Below are positions 7,738 to 15,038 of a stretch of 64,000 bases of DNA, piece by piece. The position numbers and the translations under genes are program-made. This stretch comes from CALCHA01 sp035548175 (lineage in GTDB: Bacteria; Planctomycetota; Phycisphaerae; WQYP01), in the NCBI GenBank assembly GCA_035548175.1, contig DASZTO010000025.1, positions 1-64,000 of the forward strand. Direction: 5' to 3'. The first letter of the stretch is position 1. Every line of letters starts with the position of its first letter. The notes under the pieces were generated by a model. That model did not search any database, was not told where the DNA came from, and saw nothing but the letters and a program-made list of their open reading frames with translations.

Positions 7738-8757
7738 TTATAGCAGAAGCTCGGCGATCTGGACGGCGTTGAGGGCGGCGCCTTTGAGGAGCTGGTCGCC
7801 GGCGACGAACATGCAGAAGGAGTGGCCGGTGGGGTCGGAGATGTCCTGGCGGATGCGGCCGCAGAGGATGTCGCCCTGGCCGGAGGCGTCTTTGGGCATG
7901 GGGAAGTAGTTGGCTTCGACGTTGTCGACGATTTTGACGCCGGGGGCGGTTTTCAGGATGTTGCGGACTTCGTTGGGGGTGATGGGGCGTTCGCATTCGA
8001 CGGTGAGGGCTTCGGAGTGGGCGCGGAGGACGGGGACGCGGACGCAGGTGGCGGAGATGCGGATGTCGTTGTCGCCGAAGATTTTCTTGGTTTCCTTGAC
8101 CATCTTGATTTCTTCTTCGTTGTAGCCAGTTTCGGGATCGACCTTGGCGTTGTGGCTGAAGAGGTTGAAGGCGTAGGGGTGGGGGAGGACGGTGTGTTTG
8201 TACTCGCGGCCTTCGAGGTGGGCGCGGGTGGATTCGCGGAGTTCCTCCATGGCGGCGGCGCCGGCGCCGGAGGCGGCCTGGTAGGTGGCGGCGATGAAGC
8301 GTTTGATTTTGTTTTGCTTGTGGATCGGCCAGAGGGGGGTGATGGCGATGATGGTGGAGCAGTTGGGGTTGGCGATGATGCCTTTGTGGTTTTTGGCGGC
8401 TTCGGGGTTGATTTCGGGGATGACGAGGGGGACGGTGGGGTCCATGCGGAAGGCGGAGGAGTTGTCGACGACGACGGCGCCGGCTTGTGCGGCGATTGGG
8501 CCGAACTTTTTGGAGATGGGGCCGCCGGCGGAGAAGAGGGCGATGTCGACCCCCCCCCGCGCCTTGAAGGAGGATTCGGTGAGTTCTTCGACGGTGATGG
8601 GTTTGCCTTTGAAGGACATGACCTTGCCGGCGGAACGGGCGGAGGCGAGGAGGCGGAGTTCCTTCATGGGGAAATTGCGTTTATCGAGGCAATCGAGGAA
8701 TTCGACACCGACGGCGCCGGTGGCGCCGACAACTGCTACGACCGGATTGGGAGACAT
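7738..8757 (-). CDS. asd: Aspartate-semialdehyde dehydrogenase
   Basis: Catalyses NADPH-dependent reduction of aspartyl phosphate to aspartate semialdehyde, the branch point to lysine/diaminopimelate, threonine and methionine. The 339-residue product is normal in length. It opens with the Rossmann motif VVGATGAVG (residues 8-16), has the catalytic Cys at about 133 in NPNCSTI, and a catalytic-region His in RAHSEA near 248. ATG at 8757 is preceded by GAGG; sixteen further residues of open frame upstream fall in a repeat and are not included. A run of nine C on the plus strand (8550-8558) sits inside the gene around residues 67-70 without breaking the frame. Codons on its own strand are C-ending, matching the local plus-strand G excess. 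Confidence 0.96.
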   Translation of the reverse strand: MSPNPVVAVVGATGAVGVEFLDCLDKRNFPMKELRLLASARSAGKVMSFKGKPITVEELTESSFKARGGVDIALFSAGGPISKKFGPIAAQAGAVVVDNSSAFRMDPTVPLVIPEINPEAAKNHKGIIANPNCSTIIAITPLWPIHKQNKIKRFIAATYQAASGAGAAAMEELRESTRAHLEGREYKHTVLPHPYAFNLFSHNAKVDPETGYNEEEIKMVKETKKIFGDNDIRISATCVRVPVLRAHSEALTVECERPITPNEVRNILKTAPGVKIVDNVEANYFPMPKDASGQGDILCGRIRQDISDPTGHSFCMFVAGDQLLKGAALNAVQIAELLL

Positions 8758-8779
8758 GGGGAGCCTCAATGAGAAAAAG

Positions 8780-8861
8780 CAAATTGCCAATTGCCAATGG
8801 CCCATTGCCGATCGAATGAGGGCGATGGTTCAATTGGCGATGGGCAATTGGAAATCGGCAA
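8780..8861. repeat. Inverted pair of heptamer arrays between asd and the cupin gene
   Basis: The left arm (about 8780-8811) reads as ATTGCCN units and the right arm (about 8830-8861) as AATTGGC/AATCGGC units, so the two arms are in opposite orientation around a short centre and could fold as an imperfect hairpin. It fills the gap between the stop of the cupin gene and the start of asd, both on the minus strand. Confidence 0.7.
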
Positions 8862-8863
8862 TA

Positions 8864-9613
8864 TCATGCGACCTTGCGGCCGTCGCTGAGGAAGGATTCG
8901 TCGAGAGCGTAGGCGTGGAGTTCGCCGCACATGCCGGGCTTGGTGGGGTTGGCGAAGGGATCGAGGGCGGCGTAGCGGGAGCGTTCGAGGTAGTCGGTGC
9001 GGCCGGCCTTGATGAAGTCGCAGGCGTCGAGGCTGTCTTTGACTTCGTTCTGGGCGCCCTGCTTGAGGACCCATTCGAAGCCGTCGACCTTGGGGGCGAT
9101 GAGGGCGCGTGCCTGGCGGTAGAAGGCGCGGAGAGCGGCCTGTCCTTCGTCGCGGCTACGGGCGAAGGCGGCCTTGAGTTCGAGGTAACCCTTCAGGGAA
9201 AGATCGCGGCGGCGTGTGGCTTCGGCGAGGTTGGCGGCGCGGAGTGCCTGGGTGTAGGCGGCGGGGGAGGCGAGGATGTCGGAGGGGAAGGACATGACAA
9301 AGTCGCCGCGTTCGGGCAGGCCGCCGTTCTGCATGATGGCGAGGAGTTCGAGATCGCGGTTGGGGTTGAGGACGCGGTGGAAGATGCCTGGTCGGAAGAA
9401 GACGGCTTTGTGGGGCTGGAGGGGCTCGGTGTGGAGGCCGTCGATGGAGAGCAGTTCGATAGAGCCGGTGCCTTTGAGGATGTAGTAGATTTCGGAGCAG
9501 GCGAGGTGGACGTGAGCGCCGCCGCCGGGGATGCCGTCGGGGCAGGTTTCGGTGTAGACGCGGATATGGGTTAAGCCAATGCCCCCCGGAAGGATAAACT
9601 GCCGGATGTCCAT
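8864..9613 (-). CDS. Cupin-domain protein
   Basis: A 249-residue protein of unknown substrate. Residues 20-100 form a cupin barrel: the first motif contains HVHLACSEIYYILKGTG (metal-ligand His pair and Glu) and the second PHKAVFFRPGIFHRV. The C-terminal half, about 110-249, is helical and has no family I recognise. ATG at 9613 is preceded by GAGGAC at suitable spacing. Cupins of this kind often act on sugars or as small-molecule dioxygenases; the sequence does not decide. The gene ends next to the inverted heptamer array ahead of asd. Confidence 0.75.
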   Translation of the reverse strand: MDIRQFILPGGIGLTHIRVYTETCPDGIPGGGAHVHLACSEIYYILKGTGSIELLSIDGLHTEPLQPHKAVFFRPGIFHRVLNPNRDLELLAIMQNGGLPERGDFVMSFPSDILASPAAYTQALRAANLAEATRRRDLSLKGYLELKAAFARSRDEGQAALRAFYRQARALIAPKVDGFEWVLKQGAQNEVKDSLDACDFIKAGRTDYLERSRYAALDPFANPTKPGMCGELHAYALDESFLSDGRKVA

Positions 9614-9773
9614 GAAGTCCTCAGCGGGAAAAAAATGAATCGGATGATCGTACCATGAGGGGGGTGCAAAGGCGAATGGCAGGGCAGGGTAGTTGATGGC
9701 GGAAAGCAGCGGCAGGGGGGGTGTCCGGGGGCGGGGCGCGGGGGTGTGATGGAGCGAGGAAATCGGTGGAAAT

Positions 9774-9802
9774 TTGACCTTGGCTCCGCCATCATGTAAA
9801 AA
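9774..9802 (+). promoter_or_regulatory. Candidate promoter of infC
   Basis: TTGACC at 9774-9779 (five of six consensus bases), a 17-base spacer and TAAAAA at 9797-9802. This would give a leader of about 70 bases before the ATT start at 9878. Confidence 0.5.
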
Positions 9803-9877
9803 TCAGGGGACAGCGAGTCTTCCGAAATGAGGGCCAAGCGGCCTTTTGGGGGATCGAGCCAGACAGGAGCTTTTGCC

Positions 9878-10396
9878 ATTAGCCAGCACGGTTTGCGTTG
9901 CAACGAACAGATTCGTATCACGCCCATCCGCCTCATCAACGAACAGAACGAACAGGTCGGGATCGTGCCGACGCTGGAGGCGTTGCGCATGGCGCGTGAG
10001 ACAGGGATGGACCTGGTGGAGGTGTCGCCGAACGAGCAGCCGCCGGTGTGCCGGTTGATGGATTACGGGAAGTGGAAGTACAAACAGCGGAAGAAGGAGC
10101 AGAAGGCGCACGCGGCGCATGTGACGCAGTTGAAGGAGCTGCGGATCAAGTCGGTGCGAATCGACGATCACGACCAGGAAACGAAGCTGAACCAGGCGAA
10201 GCGGTTTCTGGAGGAGGGGCATAAGGTTCAGTTCAACATCATGTTCCGGGGCCGCGAGATGGCGCACGTGGATCTGGGGCGGACGTTGATGGAGAAGTTC
10301 AAGTCGGATCTGGCGGAGATTTCGAAGCCGGAGCGCGAGCCGAAGCTGGAAGGGAAGCGGATGATCATGATTTTGACGCCGAAGGGGAGTCACTGA
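9878..10396 (+). CDS. infC: Translation initiation factor IF-3, AUU start
   Basis: IF-3 binds the 30S subunit, prevents premature joining with 50S and rejects non-canonical start codons. The start is called at ATT 9878 because AGGAG lies at 9865-9869, eight bases upstream, and because the resulting 172-residue protein begins at the conserved IF-3 N-terminus (NEQIRITPIRLINE at residues 9-22). No ATG or GTG fits there; the frame's first ATG, at 9827, has no ribosome site. An AUU start is the known device by which E. coli IF-3 represses its own synthesis. Domains: N-terminal domain to about residue 75, Lys-rich linker, C-terminal domain about 85-172. The usual partners rpmI and rplT do not follow. 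Confidence 0.95.
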   Translation: MSQHGLRCNEQIRITPIRLINEQNEQVGIVPTLEALRMARETGMDLVEVSPNEQPPVCRLMDYGKWKYKQRKKEQKAHAAHVTQLKELRIKSVRIDDHDQETKLNQAKRFLEEGHKVQFNIMFRGREMAHVDLGRTLMEKFKSDLAEISKPEREPKLEGKRMIMILTPKGSH

Positions 10397-10545
10397 CGGG
10401 TGGGCCGGGGGTCAAGGGCGGCGGGGGCGGGAAGGGTCTGCTGATCTGCGGATATGGCGCGGGAGGGGGGGCCGGCGCCGCGCCGGGAGGGCGTGGTATT
10501 GGCTTTGCGTAAGGAACTGGTGGCTTCCATGTAAAGGAGATTACC

Positions 10546-10785
10546 ATGTGTTCGAAGCTGATAAAGGTTGTGATGGTTTTGCCGTTTCTGGCGTTGCCCG
10601 TGATGGCGGGATGTGCGCACGGCTACGTGGGCGTGGGCGTTGGGGATGAGCGGCCGTACCTGGATCGTGGCTACGGGCATCACGAATGGCAGCATCCGGT
10701 GGTGGTGGTACGTCATGAGGATTTCGACCATGGGCGCGACATGGACCGCGGGCGGGATTGGCATGAGGCCAATGAGCGGTGGTAA
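10546..10785 (+). CDS. Small lipoprotein, hypothetical
   Basis: A 79-residue protein with a lipoprotein signal peptide: Lys at residues 4 and 7, a hydrophobic core, then the lipobox VMAGC with the modified Cys at residue 22. The mature part is about 57 residues, rich in His, Asp, Arg and Gly (GYGHHEWQH, HEDFDHGRDMDRGRDWHE), and might bind metal or a polyanion. AAGGAG at 10534-10539, six bases ahead of the ATG, is one of the best ribosome sites in the window. No family recognised. The following membrane-protein gene starts 25 bases downstream. Confidence 0.75.
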   Translation: MCSKLIKVVMVLPFLALPVMAGCAHGYVGVGVGDERPYLDRGYGHHEWQHPVVVVRHEDFDHGRDMDRGRDWHEANERW

Positions 10786-10810
10786 CGTACCGGCCATGGC
10801 AGAGGAACGA

Positions 10811-11503
10811 ATGGATGAATCCCCGCGGGCGGCCTCGAAGGAGGCGGCCGGCGGGGATTTTTTGGCGGCGGAGGAGCAGGAGCCACGGTGGCCGGCGCTG
10901 GTGGCGATCGTGACGGCGGGGCTGGTGTACGGGGCGTTGCCGGAAAGTTTGTCGGTGGGGCCGCGGTGGCTGCTGATCGCGGTGATTGTGGGGTTGGAGA
11001 TTCCGACGTTGATCACGCATTACCGGGGGGCGACCCGTGTGAGCCGGGTGCTGGGATATGTGGTGTCGGGGGTGTTGACGTTGTTTGTGGTGTGGTCGGT
11101 GGCGTTGCTGGTGGCGTACCTGCCGGCACATCGGGAGGCGCCGGTGGCGATGCTGGGATCGGCGGCGTCGCTGTGGGTGTCGAACGTGATCACGTTTGCG
11201 TTGTGGTACTGGCGGCTGGATGGGGGCGGTCCGTATTGCCGGGATCGCGGGGATTACCGGCCGGAGGATGCGGCGTTTTTGTTTCCGCAGTCGACGCTGC
11301 GGAAGGGCAAGGGGGGAGTGAACCGGGGCTGGTCGCCGATGTTTGTGGATTATTTGTTTGTGGCGTTCAACACGTCAACGGCGCTTTCACCGACGGACAC
11401 ACCGGTGATGAATCGGTGGGCGAAGCTTTTGACGATGGTGCAATCGCTGGTGTCGTTGACGGTGGTGGCGTTGCTGCTGGCGCGGGCGGTGAACGTGATG
11501 TGA
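10811..11503 (+). CDS. Membrane protein with potassium-channel-like pore segment
   Basis: About 230 residues with five predicted helices: near 35-52, 60-76, 86-110, 120-138 and 205-225. Between the last two is a re-entrant-like stretch, DYLFVAFNTSTALSPTD, resembling the pore helix of two-TM ion channels and of the DUF1345 family, but the TVGYG-type filter is replaced. The overall pattern is closest to DUF1345. ATG at 10811 is chosen because GAGG lies at 10802-10805; ATG at 10796 in the same frame is possible. Function unknown; channel activity is only a guess. Confidence 0.65.
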   Translation: MDESPRAASKEAAGGDFLAAEEQEPRWPALVAIVTAGLVYGALPESLSVGPRWLLIAVIVGLEIPTLITHYRGATRVSRVLGYVVSGVLTLFVVWSVALLVAYLPAHREAPVAMLGSAASLWVSNVITFALWYWRLDGGGPYCRDRGDYRPEDAAFLFPQSTLRKGKGGVNRGWSPMFVDYLFVAFNTSTALSPTDTPVMNRWAKLLTMVQSLVSLTVVALLLARAVNVM

Positions 11504-11522
11504 AGTGGGGCGGCCGGGGCTT

Positions 11523-11550
11523 TTGCCGGGAGGGGGCGCGCGGGTATAAC
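11523..11550 (+). promoter_or_regulatory. Candidate promoter of the PfkB kinase gene
   Basis: TTGCCG at 11523-11528, 16-base spacer, TATAAC at 11545-11550, about 29 bases before the ATG at 11579. Confidence 0.45.
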
Positions 11551-11578
11551 CACGTGGGTGGCAGGACAGGTGGCGTGT

Positions 11579-12523
11579 ATGGCGATCATGACGATTGGGT
11601 TCAATCCGGCGTTGGACCGGATTCTGGAGTGTTCAGATTTTCACATAGGGGGCCACCAGCAGGCGCGGCAGATAGCGCGGCTGGCGGCGGGGAAGGCTGC
11701 GAACGTGAACCGGGCGCTGGCGCAGCTGGGGTGCGATTCGCTGGCGATGGGGTTTGTGGGGGCGGACGATGTGGAGTTTTTTCACGAGCAGTTGATGGCG
11801 TGCGGGCCGGGGCGGATTCTGTGCCGATTCGTGGAGGTGGCGGGTCAGACGCGGGAGAACATCACGATACTGGATCCGCGTCGGCGGCTGGAGACGCACC
11901 TGCGGGACCGGGGATTCACGGTGACGCAGGGGGAAGCGGAGATGCTGCGGGAGAAGATTCTGCATGAGTTGAAGGCGGGGGATTTCGCGATTTTCGCGGG
12001 GTCGCTGGCGAGGGGGGTGGAGGACGATTTTTTTTCGGAGCTGCTGGATCGGTGCATCAAGACGCAGGCGCGGGTGGTGGTGGATTCGTCGGGTCCGCCG
12101 CTGCGGACGGCGGCGGCGAAGGATTTGTGGCTGATCAAACCGAACCTGGAGGAGCTGCGGCAACTGGTGGGGGTGGAGGTTCCGAATGCGGCGGCGGCGA
12201 TTCGGGATACGGCGGCGCCGTTGCTGAAGCACACGCGGAACATTCTGGTATCGCGGGGGCCGATGGGGGCGGTGCTGCTGACGCGGGAGGGGGCCTATTC
12301 GGCGCGGCTGGCGGTGAAGGACATGCCGGTGCGGACGGTGGGCTGCGGGGATCATCTGCTGGCGGGGTTTGTGGCGGAGACGTCGGCGGGGAAGAGCGCG
12401 GAGGAAGCGCTGGGGACGGCGGTGGCGGTGGCGACGGCGCGGGCGATGTCGCCGAAGATGGAGGAATTCGATCCGCGGCTGGCGGAATCCGCGCGGGCGT
12501 CGGTGGTGATCGAGCGGATTTGA
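11579..12523 (+). CDS. PfkB-family sugar kinase, 1-phosphofructokinase-like
   Basis: Phosphorylates a phosphosugar or sugar using ATP; the opening MTIGFNPALDRIL is typical of the FruK/LacC (1-phosphofructokinase, tagatose-6-phosphate kinase) branch. AAGKAANVNRALAQLG near residues 37-52 is the substrate-binding signature. The C-terminal PfkB signature reads VGCGDHLLAGF: GxGD with the catalytic Asp is retained, but GAGDS/A is altered to GCGDH. ATG at 11579 is used; a further ATG nine bases on is also possible. About 314 residues, normal length. No phosphotransferase-system genes are nearby to fix the substrate, so 1-phosphofructokinase is only a likely role. Confidence 0.8.
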   Translation: MAIMTIGFNPALDRILECSDFHIGGHQQARQIARLAAGKAANVNRALAQLGCDSLAMGFVGADDVEFFHEQLMACGPGRILCRFVEVAGQTRENITILDPRRRLETHLRDRGFTVTQGEAEMLREKILHELKAGDFAIFAGSLARGVEDDFFSELLDRCIKTQARVVVDSSGPPLRTAAAKDLWLIKPNLEELRQLVGVEVPNAAAAIRDTAAPLLKHTRNILVSRGPMGAVLLTREGAYSARLAVKDMPVRTVGCGDHLLAGFVAETSAGKSAEEALGTAVAVATARAMSPKMEEFDPRLAESARASVVIERI

Positions 12524-12660
12524 GGGGGCGGGCGGGGGGGTGGGAGGGGGGCGTGAGAAAAAAATGGGAAAAGCAGCGAACCTTTGGGGTTGGGGAACGT
12601 AGCAGAAAGACCCAAAGCTTCAGCACCGCCAGGGCGGATTATTCAATTCTGCGCGCCGGC

Positions 12661-12728
12661 GGGTCTGATAACGCAGGGATGCGACCCTGGAGCCTGGCAG
12701 TTGAGGCGGGCGGATAGCAGGCATCCGC
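12661..12728 (+). promoter_or_regulatory. Structured leader upstream of the P-type ATPase
   Basis: The 276-base gap before the ATPase gene holds two perfect small stems: CAGGG/CCCTG (12674-12678 with 12685-12689, loop of six) and GCGGAT/ATCCGC (12710-12715 with 12723-12728, loop of seven). An alternative pairing GGGTC/GACCC (12661-12665 with 12683-12687) would exclude the first, as in a switching leader. I do not recognise a known riboswitch class. Confidence 0.3.
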
Positions 12729-12799
12729 TTGGCTTTGGCCTCTGAAAATGGTACGAATGATGATCTTTCCGTCCTGTATTGAAGCGTCGTGAGGTCCGC

Positions 12800-14968
12800 G
12801 TGAAGTCACCCTCAGCCGAGACCGGCACAACCGTAGCGTCCCCCGTCCCCGCCCCGGTCACGTTTACCGCAGTGAGCCCGAGCGCGAGCCCCGCGCCGGC
12901 GACACGTCCGGGGGCGTTTGCGCCGTTGAAGGCGCATGCGCACCAGCATGACGGGTTCGCGTGCGCGTGCGGGCATGACCACAGCAAGGATGGCGACGGC
13001 GGAGGGCACTCGCATTCGGGGGTCGGGCTGGACTTTCAGTTGACGGTGCTGCTGCCGCTGGCGATTGCGGCGCTGGTGCTGGCGGGGGCGTGCTCGTGGT
13101 TCACGGACAACGTGGCGCTGGCGAATTTTTTCGGGCTGGCGGCGACGGCGATCGCCGGGGGTCCGATCATCTGGTCGGCGATCAAGGGATTGTCGCGCGG
13201 GCAGACGAACGTGAACGAGCTGGTGGCGATGAGCATCATCGGGGCGGTGAGCCTGGGGTGGTACGTGGAGGCGGGGCTGGTGGCGTTGATCCTGCAGATC
13301 GGGGCGTTGATCGAGGGTGTGGCGACGGAATCGGCGCAGAAGGCGGTGCTGGAGCTGCAGAAGCTGGCGCCGAAGCATGCGAGAATACGGAGGCAGAAGT
13401 CAGAAGAACAGGTGATTCCGGTTGATGAGCTGCGGGTGGGGGACATTCTGGTGGTGGAGCCGGGGGAGCGGCTGGCGGCGGATGGGAAGCTGGTGAGCGG
13501 GGCGACGAGCGTGGACGAGTCGTCGGTGACGGGGGAATCGATGCCAGTGGATAAGGGCGCGGGGTCGGAGATGCTGGCGGGGACGATCAATCTGACGGGG
13601 TCGGCGGAGGTGCGAGTGGAGCGGGTTGGGGAGCATTCGGCGCTGGGTCAGACGATTGCGCTGGTGCGGCGTGCGCAGCAGTTTCAGCCGAAGATCATCC
13701 GGGCGGCGGACAAGTTTTTCGCGTTTTACACGCCGATCATTCTGGTGGCGTCGGCGCTGGCGTGGTTTGTGACGAAGGACCCGGTGCGGATGGTGACGAT
13801 GTGGGTGGTGGGGTGCCCGTGCGCGATGCTGCTGGCGAGCCCGATGGCGATCGTGGTGTCGCTGGCGCGTGCGAGCCGGTCTGGGATGCAGGTGAAGGCG
13901 GGGCCGTTTGTGGAGGCGTCGGCGACGCTGCAGACGGTGGTGTTCGACAAGACGGGGACGCTGACGACGGGGCGGTTCATCGTGAGCCAGGTGCGTCCGG
14001 CGGAGGATGTGGACGTCAACGATCTGCTGCGGATAGCGGCGACGATCGAGCAGCGGTCGAGCCATCCGATTGCGCGGAGCATCGTGGCGCACGCGCGGGG
14101 GAAAGGGATTTTTCCGTCGGAGGCGGCGGACATGCAGGTGCTGGAGGGGCTGGGGGTGCGGGCGACGGTGGCAGGGGAGCCTGCGGTGGCGGGATCGTCG
14201 AAGATCATACCCGCGGAATATGCGTCGGCGGCGGGGCGTCTGGACGACGCGGAGGAGAAGTTGCCGGTGGTGCCGGTGTATGTGATGCATGGCGGGCGGC
14301 TGCTGGGGGCGGTGTTTTTGACGGATGAGATTCGGCCGGAGGCGTCGCGGACGGTGACGCGGCTTAGGGATTTGGGGATCAAGCGGGTGGCGATGCTGAC
14401 GGGGGATCGGCGGCGGACGGCGGAGCTTGTGGCGCGGGCGGTGGGCTGCGACGAGGTGTTCGCGGAGCTGATGCCGGGGCAGAAGGTGGAGATCGTTCGG
14501 GGGCTGCAGCGTGGCGGGCGGGGCGTGTGCATGGTGGGTGACGGGATCAACGATGCGCCGTCGCTGGCGGCGGCGACGGTGGGGGTGGCGATGGGGGTGC
14601 GCGGGACGGATGTGGCGATCGAGGCGGCGGACGCGGTGCTGCTGAAGGATGATCTGACGCGCGTGCCGCTGCTGATTTACCTGGCGAAGCGGACGCGGAC
14701 GGCGATTTATCAGAATTTGCTGTTTTCGCTGGTGTTTGCGGGGCTGGCGGAAGCGGCGGCGGCGGGGGGGCTGTTTGGGCCGGTGGTGGCGGCGCTGGTG
14801 CACATCGCGGGGGTGGGGGTGATTGCGGTGAACTCGGTGCGGCTGGCGGGTGGGGGCGCGCGGAAGCGGAAGCCTGTGCCGGCGGCGGTGGAAAAAGCGG
14901 AAGAAACGACGAGCGCGAAGGAAGCAGCATTTACGGCGCCGCGGTTTACGCCGCTGCAATCGATTTGA
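12800..14968 (+). CDS. Heavy-metal P1B-type ATPase, zinc/cadmium/lead exporter type
   Basis: ATP-driven export of soft divalent metal across the cytoplasmic membrane. GTG at 12800 is preferred to the TTG at 12779 because GAGG lies at 12791-12794. The 722-residue protein has an N-terminal His/Cys-rich region (about residues 35-75, HAHQHDGFACACGHDHS and HSHSG) instead of a standard GMxCxxC domain. The metal-site motif VGCPCAML is near residue 339 in helix 6; the phosphorylated Asp is in DKTGTLT near 382; the hinge GDGINDAP is near 580. Together these place it in the ZntA/CadA group, though the His-rich N-terminus leaves other metals possible. A structured leader precedes it. Confidence 0.92.
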   Translation: MKSPSAETGTTVASPVPAPVTFTAVSPSASPAPATRPGAFAPLKAHAHQHDGFACACGHDHSKDGDGGGHSHSGVGLDFQLTVLLPLAIAALVLAGACSWFTDNVALANFFGLAATAIAGGPIIWSAIKGLSRGQTNVNELVAMSIIGAVSLGWYVEAGLVALILQIGALIEGVATESAQKAVLELQKLAPKHARIRRQKSEEQVIPVDELRVGDILVVEPGERLAADGKLVSGATSVDESSVTGESMPVDKGAGSEMLAGTINLTGSAEVRVERVGEHSALGQTIALVRRAQQFQPKIIRAADKFFAFYTPIILVASALAWFVTKDPVRMVTMWVVGCPCAMLLASPMAIVVSLARASRSGMQVKAGPFVEASATLQTVVFDKTGTLTTGRFIVSQVRPAEDVDVNDLLRIAATIEQRSSHPIARSIVAHARGKGIFPSEAADMQVLEGLGVRATVAGEPAVAGSSKIIPAEYASAAGRLDDAEEKLPVVPVYVMHGGRLLGAVFLTDEIRPEASRTVTRLRDLGIKRVAMLTGDRRRTAELVARAVGCDEVFAELMPGQKVEIVRGLQRGGRGVCMVGDGINDAPSLAAATVGVAMGVRGTDVAIEAADAVLLKDDLTRVPLLIYLAKRTRTAIYQNLLFSLVFAGLAEAAAAGGLFGPVVAALVHIAGVGVIAVNSVRLAGGGARKRKPVPAAVEKAEETTSAKEAAFTAPRFTPLQSI

Positions 14969-15038
14969 GCGAATCAGGCAGGATCATTTCGGCCGTCGCG
15001 AGGGGGGGCAGGCGGCCAGGCACTTACGAGTAGCGGAT

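Noticed and set aside
12524..12799. A tRNA or known riboswitch ahead of the ATPase
   Set aside because: No cloverleaf with T-loop GTTCGANTC, and no match I can recognise to cobalamin, NiCo, Mn or similar classes.
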